Below, piece by piece: positions 6,584 through 15,900 of a stretch of DNA of 64,000 nt. Both the position numbers and the translations under genes were made by a program. The stretch comes from Myxococcota bacterium (lineage in GTDB: Bacteria > Myxococcota_A > Bradymonadia > UBA7976 > UBA1532), in NCBI GenBank assembly GCA_963169045.1, contig CAUJDF010000044.1, positions 558,001 through 622,000 of the forward strand, given 5' to 3'. Under the pieces are notes generated by a model. The model made no database searches, was not told the origin of the DNA, and saw only the letters and a list, made by a program, of their open reading frames with translations. Numbering within the stretch: position 1 is the stretch's first letter; each line of letters opens with the position of its first letter.

Positions 6584-8968
6584 ATGCGGCGCGGTCGGCG
6601 GTGGCAGGTGTGGATCGTCCTGTGGGGGCTGGCGGCGTGCGACCTCGCGCGAGACAACGAGTCGGCGCGCGGCCTCGTCGACGACCCCTGTGACAGCCAG
6701 GGCGACTGCGCCGGCGGCCACGTGTGCTCGTCCGAAGGCTTCTGCGCCGAGCCCGGCGCCACCGGGACCGTGCCCGAGGACGCCGCCTGCGCCGCCGACG
6801 CCGACTGTCTCTTCGGGCTCGTGTGCAACGCCGACGGGAAGTGCGCGGAGCGGCGCCAGGGCGCGGTGGGCGCCTCGTGTCGGGGCGGCGACACGGAGTG
6901 CCGCGACGCGCTCGTGTGCGACCAGGACGGCAAGTGCGCCGCCGCGGGCGAGCCGGGCACGACGGCGGAGGGCGGCGAGTGCGCCGCCGACGCCGACTGC
7001 GCATACCGGCTCGTGTGCGGACCGGAGTCGCGCTGCGTCGCGCTGTCGCGATGGGCCGGCGTCTCGTGCGACGCCGCCGGCGACGCCGAGGGCCCGCCGC
7101 GCGTGATCTTCGAGCGGCCGTTCGCCGGCGGAGAGTTCTTCCGCCTGCCCTTCCCCAACGACGCGCGGGCCAACGACGGCGTGATCGATCTCTCCGGCTT
7201 CCCCGGGCTCGACCAGTCGCCCGAGCCCGGGGACCTGCTCGGGCGCTTCGCCGCGGCCGTCGTCGAGCAGCGCCGCGGGTTCGGGCTGAACCCGTCGGTC
7301 GTCTTCCGGTTCAGCACGGCGCTCGACTTCGACACGCTGAAGTTCGGCGGCGAGACGTCGACGTTCACCTTCGTGGATGTGACGCCGGGCGGTCCGCGGC
7401 ACGGGCGGCGTCCGCGCTCGCGCTTCTTCGCGACGACGGACCGCGCGCGCTACGTCTGCAACCACTGGCTCGGCATCCGGCCCAGCGAGGGCTCGCCGCT
7501 GGACCCCGAGAGCACGTACGCGGTGGTGTTCCGCAAGGGCATCCGCGACGCCCGCGGGCGACTGCTCGAGCCCGACCGCGACTTGGCCGCCGTCGTCGGC
7601 GAGGCGGAGCCGGACCACCCGGCGCTGCGCGCCATCTGGAACAAGTACGCGCCCTTGCGCGCGTGGATGCGCGAAGAGGGCATCCCGCCCGGCGACGTGA
7701 TCGGCGGGACGGTCTTCACGACCGGGAACCCGGTGGCCTCGGTGCTCGGGCTGCGCGACGCCGTGCAGGCGGCGCCGCCACCGCAGATCGAGGCGCTGAC
7801 GCGCTGCGGTCCGGGCGTGACGTCGCCGTGCGAGGCCGGCGGCGAGCGGACGTGCGGCGCCGCGAACGACGCCTTCGACGAGTACCACGGGCGCGTGACG
7901 CTGCCCGTGTTCCAGCGGGGCGTCCCGCCCTATGCGGAGCGCGGCGGCGATGTGGTGCAGGCCGACGGCGTCATCCGACGACAGCGGATGGAGTCGGTCT
8001 GCGTGGCGTTCACGGTGCCCAAGGGGAGCGACGGGCGGTCGCCGGTGGCCCTGTATGCGCACGACCTCGGCGGTCACTTCCGATCGTTCGTGGTCGACGG
8101 CTTCGCGGCGAGGATGGCGTCGCTCGGGTGGGCCGTCATCGGCTTCGACGGCGTGCTGCACGGTCCGCGCGCGGGCGAGGCGCCGCCGGGGGACGCCGCG
8201 GGCGCGGCGGCGCTGCTCTTCAACCTGAAGAACCCGTCGGTGCCGCGAGACACCTACCTGCAGGCGGCGGCGGATCTCATGCAGCTGACGCGTTTCGCGC
8301 GCGACGTCGAGCTCGAGGAGGACGGACGTACGCTGGCCTTCCGGCGCAACGCCATCGCGTTCTTCGGGCACGGCTTCGGCGCCGAGGCCGGCACGCTCTT
8401 CCTGGCGCTCGAGCCCGAGGTGCGCGCCGGCGTGCTCGCGGCGGGCGGCGGCGGCATGGCGGACCGCCTGCGGCTGACGCGGGCGCCCTTCCCCGTGGCC
8501 GCCGAGGTGGCGCAGGGCCTGGCCGAGCCCGAGCCCAACGGCATGCATCCGGGCCTGGCGCTGATGCAGACGTGGCTCGATCCCGCCGATCCCGTGAACT
8601 TCGGGGAGTTGCTGCGCGCGCCGCCGGAGGGCGTCCCCGGCAAGCACGTGTTCCTCCTCGCCGGCATCGACGACCCGGTGATGCCGCCGGCGAACACGAA
8701 CCAGCTGGCGATCGCGCTGCGGGCGGAGCGCGTGGGGCCCGAGCTCGCGCGGATGGAGGCCGTGCCACCGGTCGAGGGCGGCGTCGCCCGCGGCAACGTG
8801 CGCGTGCGCGGCGGCGACGTCACCCGCGCGGTGCGCCAGTACACGGCGGCCGACGGGCGGGATCCGCACCGCGTCGCGTTCGAGCTCCCCGCGGCGACGC
8901 GCGACGTCGAGGTCTTCTTCGAGAGCCTCCTCGCCGATCCCGACGGCATCCCGCGCGTCGTGCCCTGA
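6584..8968 (+). CDS. Large lipoprotein, alpha/beta-hydrolase fold without nucleophile Ser
   Basis: 794 aa. The lipoprotein signal MRRGRRWQVWIVLWGLAAC puts the lipidated Cys at 19, followed by Asp. Residues about 30-160 hold four Cys-rich units of the type C-x(5)-C-x(6)-C-x(5)-C (CAADADCLFGLVCNADGKC and relatives), a Dickkopf-like pattern common in myxobacterial surface proteins. The rest resembles the large bacterial lipase family: FPNDARAN near the start, VALYAHDLGGH as oxyanion-side strand, then FFGHGFGAEAGTLFLAL where G-H-S-x-G is expected, and a late HVFLLAGIDDPVMPPANT strand with an Asp. The nucleophile position is Gly, so catalysis by the usual triad looks lost. Probably an exported binding or structural protein. 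Confidence 0.7.
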   Translation: MRRGRRWQVWIVLWGLAACDLARDNESARGLVDDPCDSQGDCAGGHVCSSEGFCAEPGATGTVPEDAACAADADCLFGLVCNADGKCAERRQGAVGASCRGGDTECRDALVCDQDGKCAAAGEPGTTAEGGECAADADCAYRLVCGPESRCVALSRWAGVSCDAAGDAEGPPRVIFERPFAGGEFFRLPFPNDARANDGVIDLSGFPGLDQSPEPGDLLGRFAAAVVEQRRGFGLNPSVVFRFSTALDFDTLKFGGETSTFTFVDVTPGGPRHGRRPRSRFFATTDRARYVCNHWLGIRPSEGSPLDPESTYAVVFRKGIRDARGRLLEPDRDLAAVVGEAEPDHPALRAIWNKYAPLRAWMREEGIPPGDVIGGTVFTTGNPVASVLGLRDAVQAAPPPQIEALTRCGPGVTSPCEAGGERTCGAANDAFDEYHGRVTLPVFQRGVPPYAERGGDVVQADGVIRRQRMESVCVAFTVPKGSDGRSPVALYAHDLGGHFRSFVVDGFAARMASLGWAVIGFDGVLHGPRAGEAPPGDAAGAAALLFNLKNPSVPRDTYLQAAADLMQLTRFARDVELEEDGRTLAFRRNAIAFFGHGFGAEAGTLFLALEPEVRAGVLAAGGGGMADRLRLTRAPFPVAAEVAQGLAEPEPNGMHPGLALMQTWLDPADPVNFGELLRAPPEGVPGKHVFLLAGIDDPVMPPANTNQLAIALRAERVGPELARMEAVPPVEGGVARGNVRVRGGDVTRAVRQYTAADGRDPHRVAFELPAATRDVEVFFESLLADPDGIPRVVP

Positions 8969-8981
8969 CCGCGCCGGTCGT

Positions 8982-9162
8982 CCAAGTGGACTTCGCCTCG
9001 CTTGTCCGGCGAGGCGATGGCCCCTTCGGGGCGAGCCTACGGCCCCGTCGTGTCGAAGGCCTCGGCTCCGTTGCGACCCCTCGACAGGACGACGGCCCTG
9101 CCTTCGGGGCCGCGTCTTGCCCTCGCCTCGCCGTCCGGCGCGAGCCTTCGTCCACTTGAACG
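8982..9162. repeat. Imperfect long palindrome, right copy
   Basis: A 180-base gene-free stretch whose two halves are reverse complements with gaps. It starts caagtggac-ttcg and ends with cgtccacttg. Inside, tccggcgaggcga on the left faces the complement of tcgcctcgccgtccgg on the right, and ggccccgtcgt faces the complement of acgacggccc. It could form one long cruciform or RNA hairpin. It lies between the hydrolase-like lipoprotein and the convergent gene ending at 9177, so it may act as a two-way terminator or be a dispersed repeat. Confidence 0.6.
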
Positions 9163-9176
9163 CCCGCCGCTGTGAG

Positions 9177-10763
9177 TCAGCTCCGCGGGCGCGCCGTGAG
9201 CACCCACTGAATGCCGAGCGGATCGGCGACGCGGCGCGTCACGGCGAAGCCCGCGTTGTCGAGCAGGGTGGTGAGCGCGTCCGGCGATCGTGCGCGCGTC
9301 TCCCAGCCGAGCCACGCGCGCATCGCGTTCCGCTGCGGATGCTCGGCCGTCGTGGTCGCGAGGAGCGCCCCGTCGGGCGCGAGGCGGGCGCGCAGGGCGC
9401 GCAGGTGCGCGACCACCGCGGCGTCGTCGAGATACTCGGAGAGGCCGACGTACAGGACGAGGTCGAACGGTCCGTCGGGGGCGCGCTCCACGGTGCCGTC
9501 GAGCACCTCGGCTCCCGGACACCGCGCCGCGGCCAGGGCGCGCGCGGCGGGATCGGGGTCGACGAGGACGGTTCGCGGCGCGGCGATGGCCGCAGCGTCC
9601 CCGGCGCCGCCGCACGGCACCGAAAGCAGCGACGCGGGCGCGAGCGCGCGGCCGGCATCGATGGTGGCGAGGCGGCGGTGCCGCACGGCGCGCGAAGCCG
9701 GCGACGCGAGCGCGACGCGATCGGCGAGCAGGCCGCGCGTCGTCCGGCCCGCCGGACGGTTCGCGTAGATCCGCTCCATGACCGGCGCCGCGCCGCCCAG
9801 CCGACGCGCCAGGAACGGCACGCCGGCGTCGTCGAGCCACGGTCGCCCCTCGGTGGGGCGCGCGGCGGTCAGCGCGGGGGGAGCGCCCTCGGGAAGCGCC
9901 GGAAACTCCTGCGGATTCGCGCGCGGACGGGCGCGCGCGAGGCCGAGCGCGAGCGCCGGCTCGAGCAGCCAGCCGGCGAGGGCGAGCGGCAGGCCGAAGT
10001 CGTCGCGCACGGCCAACATGAGGCGTGCGAGCGTGCCGAGGCCCAGCGCGATCGCCGCCGGCGTCGGCGCGAACGGGAGCGCGACGAGGGGGCCCAGGCA
10101 GAGCAGCGGGGGCACCGCCACCACGAGCGCCCAGACGAGCGGGTCGCGGTCGAGCTGGTCAGCCGCGCCGGCGACGTGATCGGCGAAGGTGCGCGCCGGC
10201 GCCGTGACGGCGGCGCCGTCGCCATCGGGGTGCGGCAGTCCCCCGCCCTCGCGCAGGTCGACGGGCAGCCCGTGGGCCTTGCGGGCGCGAGCCGCGCGCA
10301 GGACCGGGTCGTCGCCCGCGGCGGGCAGGTCGAGATCGGCGCGGCGCAGCCAGGCGCAGCGGCCGTCGGCCCAACCGGCGGGATCGCGCACGTCGACCAC
10401 CCGGGCGAGGCCCGCGAAGTCGCGTCGCCAGCGCTCGACCGCCTGGGCGACGAGGCCGCCGACAGGCCGCGGCAGGACCGAGACGAAGTCGCCACCGCAC
10501 GCCGCGAGCCGGCCCGGCAGGTCGACCGGCACGCGAACGCCGCGCCCGAGCACGAGGAGGCGGTCGGCGTCGGGGGGCACGGGTCCGCGGTGCACGGCGG
10601 CGGGCGCGGGGCTGAGCGCCGGCGCGTCGCCTCCCTCCGGCAGCCAGAGCGTGAAGTCCGGGACGGCGGGCACCGGCGGCGGCAGGCGGCGCAGCGGCCA
10701 GCGCGCGGTCGACAGGAGCACCAGCGCGAAGGCGGCGGCGAGCAGCCAGGCGATCACCGACAT
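9177..10763 (-). CDS. Decayed family-2 glycosyltransferase fused to a SAM methyltransferase domain, membrane protein
   Basis: 528 aa from ATG 10763. There is a membrane anchor at residues 2-20. The N-terminal domain (about 35-200) can be aligned with the glycosyltransferase at 21784: DADRLLVLGRGVRVPVDLPGRL here against DGDWLLFVDADVRLAPDGPARL there. The metal-binding DAD is therefore replaced by GRG, and the nucleotide-binding start is also missing. Hydrophobic segments (about 205-275) correspond to the C-terminal helices of such enzymes. The C-terminal part (about 365-528) is methyltransferase-like: SLLSVPCGGAGDAA, TVLVDPDPAA, FDLVLYVGLSEYLDD, LAPDGALLATTTAEHP. Likely an inactive glycosyltransferase scaffold carrying a methyltransferase. 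Substrate unknown. Confidence 0.6.
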   Translation of the reverse strand: MSVIAWLLAAAFALVLLSTARWPLRRLPPPVPAVPDFTLWLPEGGDAPALSPAPAAVHRGPVPPDADRLLVLGRGVRVPVDLPGRLAACGGDFVSVLPRPVGGLVAQAVERWRRDFAGLARVVDVRDPAGWADGRCAWLRRADLDLPAAGDDPVLRAARARKAHGLPVDLREGGGLPHPDGDGAAVTAPARTFADHVAGAADQLDRDPLVWALVVAVPPLLCLGPLVALPFAPTPAAIALGLGTLARLMLAVRDDFGLPLALAGWLLEPALALGLARARPRANPQEFPALPEGAPPALTAARPTEGRPWLDDAGVPFLARRLGGAAPVMERIYANRPAGRTTRGLLADRVALASPASRAVRHRRLATIDAGRALAPASLLSVPCGGAGDAAAIAAPRTVLVDPDPAARALAAARCPGAEVLDGTVERAPDGPFDLVLYVGLSEYLDDAAVVAHLRALRARLAPDGALLATTTAEHPQRNAMRAWLGWETRARSPDALTTLLDNAGFAVTRRVADPLGIQWVLTARPRS

Positions 10764-10814
10764 CGAGCCGCACCCGTCGCGCGCAGGCCGCCGTTGGCGA
10801 TATGGTGGTGCGGC

Positions 10815-11792
10815 ATGGACGCCCCGGTCACCCTCGAGTCCCCCGACTGCCTCGTCTGCGGCGGTCGCACCTTCCGCACGGTGCTGCGCGACGTGCGCGA
10901 CCTGGTGTGGCGCAAGCCCGGCACCTTCACGCTCCAGCAATGCGACGGCTGTGGTCTGGTCGTCACGCGGCCCCGCCCGGCCACGGACGTGCTGGGGTTC
11001 TACTACGAGAACGCCTACTCGGGCGAGGCCCAGGACGGCATGCGGCGCTTCCAGACCGAGAGCGGGCTGATGCGGCTCATCAACCGCTACCGCCTCGCCG
11101 TCGTCCAGAGGGTGCGCAAGCTCGGCGGCGAGGACCGGCTGCTCGACGTCGGGTGCAGCTACGGCGGCTTCCTGCGGGTCGCGCGCGAGGGGACGGGCTG
11201 CGTGACGGCGGGCATCGACTTCGACGCCGGGAGCATCGAGCGTGCGGTCGACAAGGCGGTGACCGAGTACCGCACGGGCGCGCTGGTCGACGCCGACTAC
11301 GCGCCGGGCAGCTTCACGGTGATCACGTTCTTCGAGTCGCTCGAGCACCACCCGGACCCGGTCGCGGCGCTCGTCCGGGCCCGCGAGCTGCTGGCGCCCG
11401 GGGGGCTGTGCGTCGTCGAGGTGCCGAACTGGGGCGGCTTCTGGCGGCGCGTGTTCGGCCGCACCTGGTTGCCGCTCCTCGTCCCGCAGCACCTCGTGCA
11501 CTTCACGCCGGCGACGCTGCGGCAGGCCTTCGAGAAGGCCGGCTTCCGGCGCATGGAGCGGCAGCAGACGATGTTCTTCCCGCTCGAGGGCGTGGCGAGC
11601 CTGGGGCTGTGGCTGGGGCGGCTGCTGAGGATGCCGCCTCCGGGGAGCAAGCCCTCGTGGCGGACGCCGTTCGACGTCTCAGTCGGGCTCGGATTGCTCG
11701 CGCTGTACTTCGCGTTCGAGATCCCCAGCCAGGCGTTGCTGCGGCTGGTCGGCGCGGCGGGACACCAGATCGCCGTCGCTCGGCGCGATTGA
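10815..11792 (+). CDS. Class I SAM-dependent methyltransferase with N-terminal zinc ribbon
   Basis: 325 aa. The N-terminus has two CxxC pairs (CLVCGG at about 13-18 and CDGCG at about 44-48), a zinc ribbon often seen on sugar or natural-product methyltransferases. The SAM fold follows: DRLLDVGCSYGGFLRVA (motif I), AGIDFDAGSIERA, ITFFESLEHHPDP (motif II region), LAPGGLCVVEVPNWGGFWRR. Residues about 255-325 are hydrophobic and may form membrane helices. The divergent gene at 9177-10763 carries a related domain, which suggests a shared modification pathway, perhaps of a cell-surface glycan. The last 114 bases overlap the end of the opposing gene. Confidence 0.8.
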   Translation: MDAPVTLESPDCLVCGGRTFRTVLRDVRDLVWRKPGTFTLQQCDGCGLVVTRPRPATDVLGFYYENAYSGEAQDGMRRFQTESGLMRLINRYRLAVVQRVRKLGGEDRLLDVGCSYGGFLRVAREGTGCVTAGIDFDAGSIERAVDKAVTEYRTGALVDADYAPGSFTVITFFESLEHHPDPVAALVRARELLAPGGLCVVEVPNWGGFWRRVFGRTWLPLLVPQHLVHFTPATLRQAFEKAGFRRMERQQTMFFPLEGVASLGLWLGRLLRMPPPGSKPSWRTPFDVSVGLGLLALYFAFEIPSQALLRLVGAAGHQIAVARRD

Positions 11793-12962
11793 CTTCACCG
11801 TCTTGCCGACGACCTTGAGGGGCCCCTGGCCGGCGACATCGGCGGGGATGCGGCTCACCACGTCGTCCGGGTCGCGGATGATGAAGCAGCCGTTGGGCAC
11901 CATGCGCCCGCTGGCGAGCCAGAAGCCGGTGCCGGCGCGGCTGTGGTGGCCGAACGCCGAGCCCAGGAAGCGCGTGCCGGAGTCGTGCAGCTTGCCGTCG
12001 AGCGGTACGCGGATGGTCGCCTCGAAGTTGAGGTCGATCGAGAACGCGCCGCCAGTCGTGACCGCGCCGCGGCCGAGCACGCACTGCTGCATGAGGTACT
12101 GGCCGGCGACGGCCTCGGGGTACATCACGCAGAGGCGGACGACGGTGCTCTGGCTGACGAGGGCGCGCGGGCCGAGGGTCGAGAACTCCACCTGCCCCGC
12201 GGACATGACCGAGGCGCCGTCGCCGAGGCGGCTGAAGAGCACGCGCGCGAACGGGCCGACGCTCACGCCGTCGCCGAGGGTGCTGCCCTCGACGACCGCC
12301 GTCGGATGGATGTCGCAGTTGCGCCCGATTTGATTGAGCTTTCTCAACACGCGCCACTTGTTCGTCGAGCCGGCGCGGAAGGCGGCGCCAACGGCGCGCA
12401 GCATCCACTTCCACTTCGGCGTGCCGAGCAGCTCGATGCCGCCCGCGATCTGGTTGGCCCAGAGGATGTGCACCCAGTGGTGGAGCGTCATCAGCGGGTG
12501 CCGCGCGATGCCCAGCTTCATAGGCCCGTCGGCCGCGAGGAATGGCGACGCGGGCAGCTCGAGCACTTTCTCTTGCGGGTCGACCACGACATCGACCGGC
12601 GCCTCGCCGCGACCGCTCAGGAAGCGGATGCGGGTGAAGCGCCAGCCGGCCTCGACCGCCTCGACGTCGGGCTGGACCGGCACCGTCGTCCGCCCGACCT
12701 CGGATTGCTTGAGCACCAGCACGGCGTCTCGCCCGGCAGCGCCGTCGACGAACGCACGCAGCGCCCCGCCGGTGGTGAAGAGCGTGTCGGGGATGACCAG
12801 GCACGGCGGCCGCGGAGCGTCGGCGCGCGTGAAGCCGCCCTCGCGCAGGGCGTCCTCCTGCCAGGCCGAGAGCGGCCGGTTGTGGATGAGCGCGTCGCCG
12901 GGCGCGTCGCCGAAGGGCTCGATGCGGCGGCCGGTCACCTCGACGAAGACGGGCGTGGTCAC
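11679..12962 (-). CDS. Left-handed beta-helix (hexapeptide repeat) protein, sugar-nucleotidyltransferase-like
   Basis: 427 aa from GTG 12962. The middle part (about 215-345) has imperfect hexapeptide repeats (IGRNCDIHPTAVVEGSTLGDGVSVGPFARV, then LGDGASVMSAGQ and VLGRGAVTTGG), the left-handed beta-helix of acyltransferases and GlmU-type enzymes. The N-terminus (LIHNRPLSAWQEDAL) vaguely resembles nucleotidyltransferase-like leaders of sugar pyrophosphorylases, but I see no G-x-G-T-R-x nucleotide loop. The start overlaps the stop of the giant lipoprotein gene (GTGA at 12959-12962), so it is translationally coupled to it. The last 38 residues are antisense to the methyltransferase and highly charged. 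Reaction unknown. Confidence 0.65.
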   Translation of the reverse strand: MTTPVFVEVTGRRIEPFGDAPGDALIHNRPLSAWQEDALREGGFTRADAPRPPCLVIPDTLFTTGGALRAFVDGAAGRDAVLVLKQSEVGRTTVPVQPDVEAVEAGWRFTRIRFLSGRGEAPVDVVVDPQEKVLELPASPFLAADGPMKLGIARHPLMTLHHWVHILWANQIAGGIELLGTPKWKWMLRAVGAAFRAGSTNKWRVLRKLNQIGRNCDIHPTAVVEGSTLGDGVSVGPFARVLFSRLGDGASVMSAGQVEFSTLGPRALVSQSTVVRLCVMYPEAVAGQYLMQQCVLGRGAVTTGGAFSIDLNFEATIRVPLDGKLHDSGTRFLGSAFGHHSRAGTGFWLASGRMVPNGCFIIRDPDDVVSRIPADVAGQGPLKVVGKTVKSIAPSDGDLVSRRADQPQQRLAGDLEREVQREQSEPD

Positions 12963-15900
12963 GGACGGAGCTCGACGGTCAGCTCGATGGCGCCCGACGA
13001 TTCACGATCGCCCGGGTAGAAGAGGTCGGCGGCGATGGCCTCGGCCACGTCGGCCGCCGGCGCGTAACCCGGGGCGAAGTACAGGGCCGCCGGCAGGTCG
13101 ATCTGCGCCCCGCGCATGCGCACCGCCTGCTCGCCGATGAGGCGGTACTGCACGCCCGCGACCTGGTCGACGCGGCTCGGTACGAGCGCGAAGACCACCT
13201 GCGTCGAGTCGACGAAGCCGTCGTGGTCCGTCACGAAGTACGGCAGCTGTACGTCCCCGACCGCCATCTGCCGGACCTCGGCGACGTCGGCGGACTCCGC
13301 CAGCGTGCTGAGCGACTCGATGAACAGCGGTCCCGAGTCGTCGCCGGCGGGCAGGAGGCGCACGCGCAGCACGGTCGGCGCCGCGAAGTCGGTCAGGACC
13401 CGCACCAGCAGGCCATTGACGTTCACCCGCCGGTCCCCGGGGACGAGCGACAGCCCCGTGGGCACATTCTCGTGCCACAGCGACACACCGCCGAGCGTCT
13501 CACCGCTCTCGGGCGTCCAGGCGTCGCTCCCGTCGGCGTCCGGCGGCGAGAACAGGCGACCGGGGGTGTAGGTGCCTTCGCCGTCGGGGCCGGGCGACGG
13601 CAGCTCGATCGCCGAGGCGCGGCTCGTGACGAGCGGAGCGCCGACCCCGTCGACGACGATGTAGTAGTCGCCGGAGCGCGCGTCCGGGAGGGTCACGGTG
13701 CCGCCCTCGCCATCGGCGCAGGCCAGCTCGGTATCGGGGTCGTCGCAGAAGCGGCGCACGCTCACCACGGCGCCGTCGATGGCGGTGCCGGGGTTGGCGA
13801 TCGACGCGACGAGGGTGCCGCCCGCCTGATCCTCCTTGACGCGGAAGCGGAAGACGGCGTCGCCGGCCCCGCGCCCGCCGCACGCGAGCGTCACGTCGGC
13901 GTCGGCGAGCTCGGTGTTGTCGACGATGGCGCCGCCGGTGTCCGTCAGGTCGACGGCCCGGCGCTCGGCGCAGAACTGCGCCTCCTCGTCGCCGCCCGCG
14001 GTCGCGCACGCGAGATCGGCGAGGTCGACGAAGCCGTCGTCGTCGTTGTCGACGCCGTCGGCGCAGGCCGGCAGCTCGGCGGGATCGGTCTCGTCGCCGT
14101 CGTCGGCGCCCGTGCAGCCGGGATCGTCAGCGTCGATCCGCCCGTCGCGATCGTTGTCCTCGCCGTCGGCGCACGCCTCGACGAGGGCGGTGACCGTGGC
14201 CACGAGGTCGACCGGGCCGAAGTCGTCGTCGTTGAAGCCGTCGACGAAGACGAAGTACGTGCCCGCCTCGAGGCGATCGAACTCGAGGCGCGACAGCGGG
14301 CTGTCGCCGCCGTCGTCGTCGCAATCGAGCTCCGTGGCGACGTCGTCGCAATCGGAGCGGACGTAGAGGATCGTGTCCTCGCTGCTGTCGTCGGTCTCGA
14401 GCGTGACCCGCGACGCGACGCGCAGCGTCAGGGCGACGACGCGCTCCGGGGCGCCGTCGCTGCCGCAGGCGTCGCCCGCGTAGTTGTCGCCGGCGCCGGC
14501 GGTGTTCAGCGACAGGCGCCCGCCCTCCTGACCGAGCTCGACGACCTCCGCGAGCTCGCAGCGCGCCACCTCGGCGCCGCCGCCCGCCGCGCCACACTCG
14601 GGATCGGCCGGATAGTCGGTGCGCCCGTCGCCGTCGTCGTCCGCGCCGTTGGCGCAGACCGGCGGCACCGCCGGATCGACCTCGCTGGCGTCCCGTGGGC
14701 CGGTGCAGCCCGGATCGAGCAGGTCGACGAGCGCGTCGTCGTCGTTGTCGGCCTCGTCGCTGCACTCGGTGATGTTGCTCGTGATCGTCACCGACGCGGT
14801 GATGGCGCCGTCGCGCCGGCCGTCGACGAAGACGAAGTACGTCCCGCGGGCGAGGCCGGTCATCGCGATGCGCGAGTCGAGGCCGTTGCCCCCGTCGTCG
14901 TCGCACGCGATCTCGGTGCCGCCGTCGTCGCAGTCGCGACGCGCGAAGAGGTAGGGATCGCCGTCGCCGCCCGAGGTCTCGACCACCACGTCCGACGGCT
15001 GGTCGAGGCGGATGACGAGCACCACCTCGGCCATGTCGCGGAACTCGCCGACGCACGATCCGCGCGTCGCGTTCGCGCGCATCGAGAGCGGCACCTCGAA
15101 GCGGCCGCCGGCCTGGCCGACCTCGATCGTCTCCACGTCGAGGCTGCAGGCCCGCGCCTCGTTGCGCGCGCCCGCCGCCGGGCAGTCCGCATCGGCGGGC
15201 CAGTCGGTCTGCCCGTCCATGTCGTCGTCGAGCCCGTTGCCGCACTCGGGCAGCGGATCGGGGTCGCGCTCGTCGTTGTCGCCGCGCGACTCGCAGCCGG
15301 GATCGGCCAGATCGAGGCGCCCGTCGCCGTCGTCGTCCTGGCCGTTCCCGCACAGCGGCGGGTTGGATTCGTCGTTGTCCCCCGCCGCGCTGCAGCCGGG
15401 GTCGTCCGGCCAGTCGACGAGGCCGTCGCGGTCGTCGTCGAAGCGGTTGTGGCACCGGGCCGGCGGGACCGGGTCGATCTCGTCGGAATCGCTGGCCCAG
15501 CCGCAGCCGGCGTCCTCGGGCCAGTCGGTGAAGCCGTCGGCATCGTCGTCGCGCCCGTTCGCGCACCGCGGCGCCTCGGCGGGATCGGCCTCGTCGTCGT
15601 CGCCGCGGCCGCGGCAGCCGGGATCGGCGGGCCAGTCGGCCAGGCCGTCGCCATCGTCGTCGCGTCCGTTCGCGCACGTCGGCACGCCCGCGCCCTCGGC
15701 CTCGCTCCAGTCGCCGGGGCCGGCGCAGCCAGGATCGTCCGGCTCGTCGATCAGGCCGTCCTCGTCGTTGTCGGCGCGATCGCTGCACGCCGGGGTGCGC
15801 GCGGGATCATCCTCGCGCACGTCGCCGCGGCCCTGGCAGCCGGGATCATCGGGGAAGTCGGCGCGGCCGTCGCCGTCGTCGTCGATCCCGTTGGCGCACG

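Noticed and set aside
5189-8869. A 1226-codon minus-strand open frame opposite the hydrolase-like lipoprotein
   Set aside because: Arg/Gly/His/Ala-rich composition with no recognisable domain; the + strand frame has a clear lipobox and family motifs.
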